Shown: piece after piece, positions 24,901 through 43,216 of the stretch
How positions within the stretch are numbered: position 1 is the stretch's first letter
Layout of the letters: every line of letters begins with the position of its first letter
Assembly: GCF_047496725.1 (NCBI RefSeq)
Contig: NC_132986.1
Span: forward strand, 2,070,001 to 2,134,000
Source: Anoplolepis gracilipes
Taxonomy: Eukaryota > Arthropoda > Insecta > Hymenoptera > Formicidae
Length of the DNA stretch: 64,000 nucleotides
Reading direction: 5' to 3'
Made by a program: the position numbers and the translations under genes
The notes under the pieces: model-generated
Seen by the model: the letters and a program-made list of their open reading frames with translations, nothing else
Database searches by the model: none
What the model was told of the DNA's origin: nothing

Positions 24901-25991
24901 GATTACTGCGTAAGAGGAGATTTGTGGTTTATGTATATAACTCTGCTATATTATGTGTAACTTCCGCGATTAGTGTTCGCGAATGTATTAAACTGTTAGC
25001 GAATGTTTGCCATATACATTATCGAGACAAAGCATCGACTGTGCTATTACGGTATAACATGCAGTAACATTTCCCACATTTTCTCTAAAATCTTCAGTAT
25101 ACGAAGGATTATGTTTTTTCTTGTGAATCATGTTGCGTTATACATGCACATACGATATATTACGTAATATTTTGGAATTTTTCAGTCAAAAATAAATATT
25201 GAGAGATATTTGTGTCTTCCTATTTTTGGATTGTTTTTTATTTTTTTTTAAATATATATTTATCTCAAACTTGCATATTACTCATCACAAAATGTCATTT
25301 TGGTAACGTAAAAAATGCAGTGGTTAAAAATTGAAAAGAAATAAACTTTATCATCACGATCTCTCTCACATTCGTCAATCGGCATGGATTTACATCTTAA
25401 AAAATACAATAGGTTGGAGAATGAAATTTTCAAAGCCTCTCGATATCCAGCCACGCTTTCGTTTGACGATTAAAGTTTGTTAAACGACGGATATCGTTAA
25501 TTCCGCCGCGGTATTCACTCGTCCAGCGATATTTCTCTCTTCATACATTTTAATTTGGTGACCTTCCATCATACACGCGCGCGCGCGCCCACTTTAATTC
25601 ATTCCTTTTGTTCCGTGACCGGATCCATCATCGCTCTCTCCCTCCGTAGTTGCTGTCCATATTCCGGGCCATGCGGCGGCGGCGGCGGCAGTTGTGCATT
25701 GTTGTATGTACCAACCCTTTGACGGTTTTGCTAAGTGAAGTGCATCAGGCGAGCAATTTGCCGGAATGCGCAAACGCCCCGCTGTATGATGAATGTACCG
25801 ATGGATAAATATTTATCCGTATTGGTAATGTTTTCGCACAGTGTGACTCAACATTTTTCGATTGGAAATTACATTTCGTTCGATACGCAAACTCGTTCCC
25901 ATGTAATTTCCTCAGTTGTTCGAGTTTGCTAATTTTCATTCTTTTTATTATTTTTTCTCTTTTTCTCCATTTTTTTCAATCTATTTTATTT

Positions 25992-26025
<34 letters not shown>

Positions 26026-26374
26026 GCATAGATATCATGTTCTTTTGGTATATATCAAATGCCATGGCATTCCACCAACTACCTACTTACAAAATATTAT
26101 AATAATATAGCACACAAGATCCTATCAATTTTACAACGTGTACCTTTTACACTTGATTCGTATGATTTATTAAATTCAACCTACGTATGTAAAAGATATT
26201 TCAAAAAAAAGTGTGGAAACAAAACATTGTATGTAAATTATGTATAATTGCTATTTAACTTATAATTTTTTAAATTTATTCAAATGTGTAATTTATGCGC
26301 GTGTACATAGAAAAATAACGTACGCGCCTATAAAAGGCAGATTTTCCGCGCGCTCGTAAAAGTCGGCAAATGTG
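21962..26374. other. Noncoding stretch with CT/GA microsatellites
   Basis: CT or GA runs lie at 22086-22109, 24332-24355, about 24521-24551 and 25994-26022. A short GGC run is at 25674-25689. The frame at 22993-23412 (139 codons) spans a GC-rich island but shows no domain or splice context. Confidence 0.5.
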
Positions 26375-27880
26375 TGACAGTGTCATTGCTCACATAATCG
26401 TAGACCCACGTTATACTATCCGCGGCATTTACGAGCAGCCTCGCCCCTCTCGCTTGGTGACGTAATGTAAAATGAACCGAGATTTACATCGTACATTCGG
26501 CGCGTTTTACGCGTTTGTACGGGGTCGATTGCCCGATCGTGGTCGACGCTTATTCGTACTTTGTATCAGATTGCTCTGTGAATTTGCTCTACGTCGTCGG
26601 CTTTGTGTCATTTAATTTTCGTGTAGCGTGATTATCCGCTGGACCGACTCTTCGCGCACCATTCCTCGTAATATGTTTGCCGTTGTACGCGGATTTCCGC
26701 GAGAGATCGTCTCTCGTGACGAGTGACGAGTGATAAAACCGAATTATAGAGACGTCATAAAAATTTCTCTCACGTGTGAAATATAAAACACTTTTTTTTT
26801 TTTTTTTTTTCAAAATTACATGGTAGTTTGTAGTTCACGGAAATATAAAAAATACATAAAAATGAAAAATATATATACATATAAAAATAAAAAAAATAAA
26901 AATGAAAAAAATACATATACAATAAGATATATATATATATTCTTTATTTTAATCTTCAATTTAAAAAAATAAATTATATATCAAAAATAAAAAAAAACTA
27001 TTTCCTTTTACAAGTTAAAACAATGTTTGCAATTTCTATAATGCATTATTGATTTAACATAAAAAATTAAGTTATATTAGTATGTTTGCAGAATATTACA
27101 ATCATTAATAATTTTGACTTATTTATCTGTGCACACAGAGATATAAGTAAATATGTTTGTATGTGTGTTTCCTATTATTAAATAATATTATAGATTATAA
27201 CTACGACTAAAATAATTTCATAAACTGGGGCATCAAAGCATATTGGATTACATTAGCGATACTCGTAACAATAGTTCTTGTTCATTTTCTGATTATTTCT
27301 CGGTCAGATGGGAATGCGCGTGTCTCTGTTATTAGTTAATTTCGTAAATAATGGCAACGTTGATTATAATAGTTTCGCAAACTATGGAGCATCACGATTT
27401 ATTGGATCAGATGCACTAGCAATATTTGCTAATTAGCAAATATTCTCTCCACGGCATTCACGAATATATCTCGCTTAAAGATGTAAATGGGACTTTTATA
27501 TGTCATTGATCCGTACATTTATCTAAATAATGGCAAAACATGTCTATATAATATAATAGTATGGCATAAAAGCTTCATTGGGTTACACGTACTTACGTGA
27601 TAAGCTTCAAATATTTCATCACATAAATATAATACGACGTCGTGCCTTTGGTTAATCACTACTTAATACAGTTTCGCGGGATAATGGTAACGTTGACTAG
27701 AATAATCTCACGAGCACTTGAGCGCCACTGCATAATCGTAGCTGTAACGCTCTCTTGCACCGGCTGCGACGGGTCGGGTCGGGCCGGGTCGAGCGGATGA
27801 CAAAATGCAAAACGGACGAAGATTTGCATCCGAACTGGCTTTGCTTTACGCGCTGCCGGCTGCGTCCACGTTCGAGAACG
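26375..27880. repeat. Degenerate tandem repeats, period about 150-180 bp
   Basis: Diverged copies of a block reading roughly 'ATAATGGCAACGTTGA..ATAATAGTTTC..AAACTATGGAGCATCA...' occur near 27210, 27370, 27555 and 27700. Flanking parts of the unit (GGCATTYACGA, GATGTAAAT and TTTACGCG segments) recur near 26420-26520 and 27800-27860. The copies are far too diverged for exact boundaries by eye. Confidence 0.45.
26792..26810. repeat. T19 homopolymer
   Basis: An uninterrupted thymidine tract inside the degenerate-repeat region. Confidence 0.9.
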
Positions 27881-28813
27881 TGGGTGAATCGTCGGCGGGG
27901 ACGACTAGCGAATACTCCGGTTCGATCATACGAACGTCCGTATATCGTTACGGATGATGTGCGACGCGGCATAATTTCACGGCCCGCATGTTAATGCTCC
28001 AAGTTGCTTTGCACGAATGCAAGGGTCCCGATAACTTTGTCGGAAACGGTGCGATATACGTATAATACGTGTCCGCATCGCGCCAAATTTCCTCCCCATA
28101 CCGGTCTTTTGTCGAGAGGTGAGTTATTAAAAATGACAGACGTTGATTGATAAAACGGTCAACGAGAGCAGAACTCACTCACGTCGTTTAATTGCGACAA
28201 TGTTTTTTTTTTTTTTTAAATTAATTCGACACGTGCTTAATGACATTATTTATATTTGTAATACATACGTCTCTTAATTTCATATATTTTGTTGGAAAGC
28301 GTGTCTAAGATTTATACATCTATTATTACCATAATTTATAAGGGTTTAAAGGGGGTTTTAGATGAAATATCAGTTGGAAGAAATCATAACGTTTTACGTA
28401 AACGGCCCTTTTATGCAAATCTTCCGTATTATTCCATCCGCGCGATACAACACGGGACATCTCCTGGGGTAACTTCCGGCAACTTCGGGCATTACGCGAT
28501 ATCCGTCTGTTGTTTTATCGAAAGTTTGTCGCGTCAGCGATCCGTGAGGGGAAGTTACAATCGGTTCGAAAGAAGGAAACATATCCCATTGCGTCTTTCC
28601 TCCCCAGTAAAAGTCAAACAACGGTCGCGGTGCGATCAGAGGGCGAAACTTTTCGACGATAAATCGATATTCGTTCCTTGAAATGCGGCGGGCAGTATTC
28701 ATCCGCGATGTTCCCCGTGTTCCCTATTAGACACTTTGATTTCTCCTCGCGAAAAGTTTTCCATGCTTTTGAAAACCGACGGAATTTGCGAACGGCACGG
28801 AAGAAGGCTGATA

Positions 28814-28844
<31 letters not shown>

Positions 28845-31800
28845 GTCTATTTTTCTTTCTCTCCAACTTTTCGCTGTTTGCGCCGCGCAAAGGATGGTTC
28901 GTTTCCGGCGGTTATTTACTTTTAATAATAGTAGGAGAAATCGAATACCGATTTTGAATATCCAACGTGCTCTTCCCTCATCGCCAAGATAAGATCGTCT
29001 ATATACGAAATTGAATTTCCAATTCAATTCTCTCTATGGCACGCGATATCGCGCGCGCCATGTATTTTTTTACCGCATATCTTTTATGTATAGATTTTTT
29101 ATGGAGGCATTTTCCTCAAAAAGTGGATCTTTTATTAAGAGAAATGTTATGGCGGCACGGATAAATTTTTTTTTTTTGAGTTTACATAATTTTATTTAAT
29201 TTTTGATAGACTGATCTGATTGTCAAAGCGACGAGATAAAGTTGCATGTTCAGTGAGGTTCATCAAGTTTGTCGCAAGAAAAACTCTTTATGTATTCACG
29301 ATGAAGCTTTGCCAAATTGTTTCGTCGTATCGAGCAATCTTTTCGCTATTAATGTACAGCACCATGTGCGATAGAATGATATAAAAAAACCGTTTGCACG
29401 TTTTCCTGCGATAAAACTACCGCACGGACACCCATCTCGTGCTATCTCTCGCATCTCTTTCCGATCGATTGGCTCGCCATCTCGCCAGCGAGATTTTCTT
29501 GAGAATAGGCGAACTGATGCAAATATATCGTGTAACGGGATTTTTTAATATCAAGAAAAATTGTACTGTGGTTGAAAATCACACTTATATGGATAATTTT
29601 TTTCTAAAATTGCTTGTATTATATCGCACGAAAATTATTTTCTAACTAGAGCTGATAATCAAAATAATAAAGACAATGAAAAGTAAAATGCGAAATCGTC
29701 AAACTAATTTTAAGCAATAATTTCAATTCAATGATAAAACTAATAAATTTTTAGCCATTTATTTTAACGGATTTTGTTAAAGAAAAATATGTCATTTCTT
29801 TATAATGCAATACATTGTACTATAGTTTTAAATATTTGTATCATTTGTTTTATAATGTACATATTTTTGTCTTCATGAAATTATCGTGTTTGTCATGTGC
29901 ATGTCAAATGTCAACTACCTCACTTGACCTAGCTAATATTTTGCACGACTTTTCATACCTCTCTCAATAACTTATCTTTCGCCAGATCGCGATATTATAT
30001 CGGTAAATGTGCTTTATGGGTATAATTATTTACGTGTTTTTTAATTTTTAACGATCCATTTTGCGCTTGCGCGAGCGGAATTACAGAAATAATAGAAATT
30101 CGGATCCGATGCAATCTCTATGGATAGTATTGCGTACATGGTCACGTGTGGCGTGTAACGCTTTCATTAGACGAGTTATTATCTGCACCGGATATATTGC
30201 GAAACCCACGTTGAATAGTCTTTGTCATGTAGTTTTCATTGTGGAGTGGCTTTCATCGATTTAAAACGTTCTGGTGAACCCGAATAGTAAACGTACCCGT
30301 TCGAGTTGAGCGACGTATGAAAGATGTGTGGAAAACGTGTGTTGCGATTGATTTGATTACAAATCACTTTTGAATGTGAGAACTTCAGTGACGACGAAAA
30401 TAATTTTGAATTTTTCACACGATATTACGCGCTCGTGAAAACGTGCGACGTGAAATTTATAAAATACTGGCGTGAATAAACAACGATCCTCTCGTTAATA
30501 TTAGGTCGGAAATGTTTTTTTAGCTCGTTTTTTTTTATATATATATATATAAAATACGGAGAGAGAGAGATATATGTATAAACGCGGTGAAACGAAGCTC
30601 GCGTAATGTTTTAATCCGATCATCATCCGCGCTTTAGCATAGCGATGTGATTATTAAATTTACATGTATCACATGCGTACAGATTGCGCGAAGTTTTTTT
30701 TCGCACCAGGTTTTAAAGTTACAGAATAAAACATGTGTATATTTTTAAATTGGAGAGAATTTATCTCTCCAATTAGCTTTCGGAATTAATCGTCAGGTTA
30801 AAAAAATTAGTGATATTCAGAATTTTCCTCCCTTGTATCACAGTTTTAAATCTCACAAATTTCACTATCCCCTGGGAGGTCGCTGGATGTCGGAATATTA
30901 TAATATCTCTCAGAGTCTCTCTCTCTCTCTCTCTCTCTGGTTGTCGTGAAATTCGGAAATCAAAAAGTTCAGTGATACTAAAATAAAATAAAATTAAATA
31001 AAGTAGTATAACGAGGCATCATTAGGCAGATGAGAAAGTTTAAGAGTCTAAACAGTCGTTTGTTAACATTCTCGTCGCCGGAATCTATCGTTCTTGGTGA
31101 ACGTTCGACGTGTCAATCGAGCTTTGATAAGTCATCCGCCAACTTGTTACTCGGACCCTACATCAAGTATCTAATTTGACAGCTAACACGACGGATAGAG
31201 AATCGTACAATGGGACTGCGATCGTGTGATTAACGCGACGAGTCTTGATGAAGGCGAGACATGTTGATATGAACATATATTATACAAATCCGTTTTCGCC
31301 CAGAATCATTTATTCGATGCCAATTAAGGTGTTAATGAAGATGGTCGGGGCGAGCGAAATCGGTCTCACCAAATCCGAGGCACGCACTTCCTTCTTTCAC
31401 CCTCTTCCTGTGCAAAAGTGCCACCCTCGTCTTCCACCCTTCATCGTACGTTTCTTGAGTAGACTCGAGAAAGATGGATGATCATAGAATGAGACTCAAG
31501 CCTACACGCAATGAGGAACACGTACATGTATATACTGGGTGTTTGCGAAAAAGAAAGACTCAATCCTTGAATGATGTATTGAACTTTGTTATTTTTTTTT
31601 TTTAGAATTTTATTTCATCTTTTTTTTTGGTAAAAATATAATACGAATCTTAATTTGAGGGCTTTTTAATATTAAAAATTAAAATTCTCTAATTAATTAA
31701 AAGTCAAACAAAACAAGAAAGTCTACTTTTCTATGCAATTTGAAGAAAATTTTAATAGTCTAATAAAAGAATCTAAATAGAGTATTATATGTCTCTTTCT

Positions 31801-34800
31801 AGATTTTAGATTACAATAAATTATTAAACGTTTAGTCTTGAAAATAATTATAAAAACAATTAAATCCATATGTCAGAAATAAATTCTCATTCTAGTTCGG
31901 ATTTTTTTGAGACCTTATACATGAAAATATATTCGACATTGCGTGTCATTACTTATTGTTAGCTCGTTAAATAAATCAGAATACAATACATGAATAAAGA
32001 TCTTTGTTTTAAGACAAGGAGTTTTTCAACGAGCGTCATTGTATCTTTAACGTGTAATTGATTGCTGTTATGATAAGGGTGGAAGGTGTTAAAAGGAATC
32101 TCGAAGTAAAGATCTGCTTATGATTGCACGCGCGAAATGCGGAGGATATCCTATTAACAAAAGTGATCAAAGGAAATTCATTTCAAGATATTCCGTTAAC
32201 TTAACTGGTAGTTTAAATATAATCCATATTCTGGAAATAAATTAAGAGAACGAGAGAGAGAGAGAGAGAGAGAGAAAATGTGGGATTATATTTTTATACT
32301 ACCAGGTTTTATGACGTCACACACAAATTCGATACTTGCTTAATTATAATTAAAAGCACTTCATGATAAAATTAAACATAATTTTCGTCTGTTTCGTAAT
32401 TTTCTACCATTAATACCTGCATTATTACGATGCGACAGTACATACGCCATTTGTGTTTCCCTGAATTAAATTCCCTATGCTTTCCGCTTGCATTTTCTCT
32501 TGCATATATCTGTTAAGCAGTTGCTTAGCGCAATCTAATTGCTTAAAGCGTAATGAATAATAAATTATACGCCAAAAGGGCGAATAAAATGAAGTTCTTA
32601 GTAAAGTTTGCACGAGTTATTTGAATATTTATGCTTACGTATTATATTATGATGTGTGCAGAGCTAAAATTTCTCATTTCTATGATATATAAAATTTGAA
32701 AATTTATGCACAAGGACATATTTAATTGCAGACTGGACTCAAATTAAAAGAATAAACCATCACGAATCACAAATGATAACGTTTGGAAAAGTATGTCCTT
32801 TGAATGATTTATCTATTGTTTTATCATAATTTATTTAAAATAACAGAAAAAATATACTTTATTTACTATATCAGATGATCTTATAAACGCTTTCATGATA
32901 TCGAAAGTCTTTTATAATCTCTTCAGTCCACTATTTTCTTTAAGAAAACAATAAATTTTCGAAAGAATAAGACGCTTGATCTTTTTATTATATCAAAAAG
33001 AGTTTCAATTCTGCATATATTACACATTGCATATATTTCTTTTATTATATTTTCGGACCTTTTTATTCTCGTTAACTTGAAAACGAGTAAATGCATCTGT
33101 TTTCATATGTATCCGGTATGTGTTTTTTTCTTTTTTTTTGTGTCCCTTAATGGACGATTCGTTGACCAACGGATACCGTTAAATTTCGATTATCGACAAA
33201 GGGAGCAATGGATGGGGGATGCGCAGCTAACACGGGTATGTTCGTGTATGTATCGCGATGGACGACAGAACCAACGAGGACTAGCAATCAATTCTCTTTT
33301 GCCGAATTAGCCGAACAATAAAACTCCCTCGATTCTTCCCCTTCCCCTCTTTATTCCCGTGTCGCGTCGCAGGTACACGTAGCAAGGTAACGAGGGGCGC
33401 GGGGGTGGAGGACTCCAACATTGAAAATTCTCTGTGATTCGACGAAATTGATTAGTCCAACGCGACGTATTTATGCAGACCGTCTAGTCGTTTCCGCTCG
33501 TGATTTCAGTTTGCATACGAGCCCGGACTAATACGCGTACAAACGCGGGCCAGATTATTCGCTCGTGACGATTAACAATACCGGACGGGCTCGCCTTTCG
33601 GGACCGACGAGGCCGAAGAGAGTCGCTTATGCCACCAGGCATTCATAGTTCTCTCCAATCCCAGATTGATGGAATGTCATTGACGGAATGTCGTACGACG
33701 CGACCCGGATATCGATCGCGTGTGCGAAATGCGTAAAATTTTGTACTTTATGCTCACGGGCTAGATTAATGTCACTTCTCATCTGTAAGATGGAGTACCG
33801 GACGATTTTTGACGTTTAATAAATCATGTTTTGAAATCCTTTAATTTTACATCTTTTGGTATAAAATTCTGTTTTCTCTCTCTCTCTCTCTCTCTCTCTG
33901 CGACGTAGACTAGTTTTATTATTCCGATTATGCGCTTATTTTTGTGCTAAATAATTAATCTTACAATTAACTGAAAAATTACTTGGTAGAATCTCGAAGA
34001 ATATAGTTCGATTATGTAAATTTATATTATTTAAAAATCGCTCTCAGAAAATAGTTATCAACGCAATATACAATTTTTCATTTTAAAAAATCATAATCAT
34101 AATTCATCTTTCTAAAATAGAATAAAGAACAAAAAATTCCTGTTTGAAGGAGATGTATTAAGCTTTTCTCAAGAAGTAAGCGATTAATTTGTAGACTGCT
34201 CGTTTTATTTATTAAACGATAATGTAGTTGTAGACGTATTAAAAGGCTACTTTAAATTGGATATCAAATTACTTTCGGCTGTTTTATCCTGCTTTTGCAA
34301 AATATCATCGATACCGATAGTAGTTATTATAGCTGTCATACACATATACAAAAGGAGGATCCAACAAACCTGTCGGATTATTCGCTCGCGAAAATAGACA
34401 TCCCCATGTGATCGAATTCCCACCGGTGTGCATTGTTTTCACTTGCGACAGCACGTCGGTTGATCGAAAATCAACCGTTCGCCGGATGACGCTGACGATT
34501 TTGCCATGTTAAATGTTTACGCGCACTTATTATCGCCGCGAGCGAATCATAAATATTACCGTTAAATCCAACTGTTTGAAATCTGTATTCGCTGTTGGTC
34601 GGCCAGATGAATACTTTCTATCTCGATAAATTGCTGCTATAATCGTCGTTATTGTCACCTCAATCGATGCATTCCGAATTAGCAACAAACGAACAATTAA
34701 CAGCCTCAAATGTTGTAATTCCTCTGTACATTGTGTTTTATCCCGAGCATTTCTGTGTTGACATTTCAGTTGTATGTTAATTAAATGTATAATCAGGATG

Positions 34801-36077
34801 ATGACAGACTTTGTTGCAAATATACATTATTCTTTAATAATAATCCATCATTGACCTAGTTCTGGCTAATTATCGAGTACACACGAAACAAAAAGTTTGT
34901 AAGAATAATTATATCAAATATTATAATTTTATATATAATATTAAATATATTGTATATCAAATATTTAGAATAAAGTTTTTACTCTATAATTTTGTAATGT
35001 AAAATTATATAAGTACGTACGTTTTTGTATTTTCAATTATTTCATAAACGATAGTCTCTTTAATATTTCGAGCTTTCGAGAACAAAACTCTTTTTGTGAA
35101 TTTTGCATACTCAGTATGCAGAGCGCGCGAAATCAAGATCGAAAGGAAACGCAGGGAGGACAATATTAGCTAGTAAAATTTTCAAGTTTCATACTTTAAG
35201 TACTCGCAAATTTTGAAATTTCCAATTGTCTTCGCTTACGAACGATACCGGAGAACATTGGCTCGAGAAGAAGGCGCGCAGGCGGAATATCTAAAATTCG
35301 ATTTAAAGAGGAGAGGCCACCCCTCGCACGACAATATCGTAAGAGAGAAAGACCTCTCCTCCACTTATGTTTCCAATAAAGACAAACTTAGTTTTCGCAT
35401 AGTAGCCAGGTTTTCGTAATCTTCTAGTCGTTGACCGTCAGCCAGCATCTTGGCTAGTATTTATTAGCTAGTTTAGTTTCCAATTAATTATTCGTGTGTA
35501 TTTTTCTTTTTCATTTATTACCTTTTTACTTTATCGCGATTCAACGTGCATAATTTGAGAATAATTAATTAACTTCACTAAAGTAGTAATATTAATTAAA
35601 TTGAATCATCATAAACGTCGATTTAAATTTCTACGTATTATATAATTCTTAAACATATGATTATTATATGGTAAAATTTTTATTATATTTTTGTAGTATA
35701 TTATTAGTATAATTAAAATGATTATATATATAATAGAGTTTACCAAATTATTACTCACACTTATAGGATAACGTTTGTTAAATATTTATATGAATATTAA
35801 CTAAAATGTAATTATAACATATCCATTAGATATCTATTTTTATGTATATATGTCAATTGTGTCGTCATCCATATTATCTATCATTATGCCAGATTCATTA
35901 GAGAAAAGCTATGAATATGATGAAACTTCAGATTCGTACATGGGTTGTATTTATTTAAAACTACGTAATTTTAATAAAAATGTTCTTACATTTAAACAAT
36001 TATCATATTTTTTTTCATAAATTTTCTTTTTCTTTGTTTTTCATCCGGAGATGGTATATTTTTAAAATAATTTTCTA

Positions 36078-36079
<2 letters not shown>
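27881..36079. other. Noncoding stretch, no gene recognised
   Basis: AT-rich with GC-richer islands at 28.4-28.7 kb, 30.0-30.4 kb, 31.0-31.5 kb, 33.1-33.7 kb and 34.3-34.5 kb. CT/GA microsatellites at about 28813-28837, 30917-30938, 32252-32274 and 33876-33899. The plus-strand frame at 28289-28681 and the overlapping minus frames at 28394-29027 have no domain signature. Confidence 0.5.

Positions 36080-36147
<68 letters not shown>
36080..36147. repeat. (AT)n microsatellite
   Basis: About 34 AT dinucleotides, the longest AT run in the window. Confidence 0.95.
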
Positions 36148-36149
<2 letters not shown>

Positions 36150-36809
36150 CAGTAAAATTTTGATTTCAATTATTATATACGCTAGTATCATCTGAGATTT
36201 CCTTTTGGAATTAATCTGTCAAAGATCAAGTCCAGTTCATGTGCGGTACATCTTCAATATTCGTTATCAATTAGTGTGTACCAATTAGTAGGACGTATCT
36301 GAAGGATACGTTCGTACTAGTACATTTACATATTAAGATTCCGTGATAGACGAAAGTTAAACGTGATAGTACACAGTACATGTGTAATATGGGAGAGCAA
36401 GTAAGGAATAAATCACAGAAATTATTGGAAATACATTTAAATTATTCGAATCTCATCTGGGCTTTATATATATATATATATAATGAAAAATTATCACAAA
36501 TATATATTATATAAACAAATATATAAATATATAATATTTTTAATAATATATTGTTTTTCTCTTTTCTAATATAAATTGTGTGTAATCTCTAAATTTTTAT
36601 AGCCAGCAAAAATGAATTCGACTTGAGTAATATAAATTTAAAATGCAATTTTATTGTTATTTAACTATCTATTTAATTTTTGGGTTTTAACCTTTTTTAG
36701 CCTTTTTTTAATAAATCATCCTTATAAATTTTGTATTAATAAATAAAATATTACAAATATTAATAAATAATATAAATAAAGGTTACGATATATATGTATA
36801 CATGCATAT

Positions 36810-36851
<42 letters not shown>

Positions 36852-38258
36852 CCTATTAATTTCTTTTTATATACTTCAAATTAATAAAATATGATTGAAA
36901 TAAAACACCTTTCTCTCAACGATGTGGAATATTTTTAATTAATGAAGACATCTCGAAAAGCACAATTCTACAAACAATGAAATCTTTATTGAAGTGTTTT
37001 TACCACGTAGCAAAAAATACCTAGCAAAATATTTTAATAACATTAAAATTCACAGGCAATATTTTTTCAGTAACAATTTTTTATTTTTTCATAAATATCA
37101 ACGTTGTCCTTATGAAACTTTTAACTGACCGAAACATAGATTTTCGTTATATAGAGATGAATGTAGAAACTACCTATCGCCAAAATACTTTGTCTTTAAT
37201 ATTTAAACGCGCGAATTTAAATGAATTTCTGAATTATTTGAAAATTTCGCTGATCACCGATTAAATACAATCATGCTTTTTTCGACCATTATTTCGGACG
37301 TTATTCGCCGGCACGATTAATCACATTTTTCGATAATTATCTTGACAATTAATTATTATCCGCTTTTATCATGCTTTTCTGTGAAATCCGTTATTATTGA
37401 CATTTTAAGTACTCATCAAAACGCATTTCGAGTTATCTCTTGTAATTTGAAGGCGGTTGATTGAAAACCTAATGATTTCCAGTACTCATCAGTAATCATT
37501 CCCACTTTACTTTTTTTTTCTATTTACATCCTATTTACGTCAATCATCGTAATGCCTCTTTCTCATAGCCAATTGATCTTGTACATTTCTTTGCAATTCA
37601 AATTAGTTTAATAAAACTCATTGTTGACTGAAAAGGATACTCTTCGCCATCGTACACAAAAACTATTTTTCTTGCCGCGTCAGACAGCTTTAATATGGTG
37701 CACGTGTCGTATCGTTTGTGATATTCATACATTTTATTCCTTCCCGCGGCGGACGTTATTGTGTATGTTTCATAAAGATCGGTAGCGCACAAAAGATACC
37801 ACCGTTGAGGGTATCCAAAGATACATAATAAAAATACGTTAGCTGGACGTACGAAGAACGAAGAATGAGGAAACAGACGGCGGATTCGTCCGCATAAAAC
37901 TAACAGTGGTACGATCCTCGACGAAAGAGCTTTTCTTAGAATATTCTTGAGATTTCCTTCTGACATCGTTGAGTCATCGTTCTTAATTTTTTATCAATAT
38001 CTTCGAGTCAACAGAGAAAGACCTAGTAACGTCACGATTTTACTATCACACTTTCTATATTACAGTAGCATCATACCGTGAACTCATTTATCATACATTT
38101 TTATTTGTTTAGGTTTTTTATATATTCAAGTTTTTATATTAATTATTTCATATTTGGATGTAACATTTTATATCTCTTAATTATTAAATTTATATTTAAA
38201 TTTTTAATTTAACTTTGTTATTTTATTTATTTTTGTTTTCACATATTTTACATTTAAC
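36148..38258. other. AT-rich noncoding stretch
   Basis: Contains a further (AT)n run at 36816-36848. A minus-strand ORF of 122 codons (37598-37966) has hydrophobic and aromatic patches but no recognisable family, and no splice partner was found. Confidence 0.45.
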
Positions 38259-38390
38259 AAAACATATAAATCATACAGAAAAAAATCATATAGCAGTAAT
38301 ATATTTCAAAATTTTAAGTAATAATGATTAATTAAAATTTTTGAATATATTACTGCTATATGATTTTTTTCTGCATGATTTATATGTTTT
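38259..38390. repeat. 63-bp near-perfect inverted repeat with 6-nt loop
   Basis: Arms 38259-38321 and 38328-38390 pair over about 60 of 63 positions. Both carry CATATAAATCAT and the segment ATCATATAGCAGTAATATAT. The compact fold-back form resembles a MITE relic or a palindromic rearrangement. It is followed directly by long TG and TA microsatellites. Confidence 0.85.
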
Positions 38391-38407
38391 TATTAATTTA
38401 TATATGT

Positions 38408-42997
<4,590 letters not shown>

Positions 42998-43213
42998 TCA
43001 AAGCTCGCGTTCATCGTCCTTGATCGAGACCCTGGGCTCTTTGGTATTGTTCTCCTGTTCGCGGAGAGACCCCGGAGAAGTGTCCGCCTCTCCGAGCCAC
43101 GCTTCCACGTCGTCGTTCTCGAGGTCAAGCATTTGCCGTTCAAAGTTGCGATAGTCGAGAGCTCGAGAGCTCTCCCCCGATGATACGATGCCGAAAAAGG
43201 AACATCGGGAGAG
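42998..43213 (-). CDS. Unassigned 71-codon open stretch, acidic, possible exon
   Basis: Not recognised. Between an upstream TGA (43216-43214) and TGA (43000-42998) the minus strand stays open for 71 codons, with a charged, ordinary-looking composition: segments such as LDYRNFERQMLDLENDDVEA, WLGEADTSPG and KDDEREL. Third codon positions are mostly G or C, like a coding exon in this type of genome. There is no good start codon and no strong polypyrimidine acceptor; weak AG acceptors lie near 43165-43170. It is in the same frame as the EGF exon and the open stretch upstream. A second frame near the end (ASFDDVLSPEDDQDDAKG) also looks coding, so a one-base frameshift near 42998 is possible. It could equally be 3' UTR of the EGF gene. 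Confidence 0.3.
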   Translation of the reverse strand, partial: LSRCSFFGIVSSGESSRALDYRNFERQMLDLENDDVEAWLGEADTSPGSLREQENNTKEPRVSIKDDEREL

Positions 43214-43216
43214 TCA

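Noticed and set aside
30503..30525. Possible transposon end TTAGGTCGGAAATG
   Set aside because: No partner inverted repeat found within the following kilobases.
37598..37966. 122-codon minus-strand ORF with hydrophobic and aromatic patches, considered as a receptor fragment
   Set aside because: No receptor signature and no neighbouring exons found.
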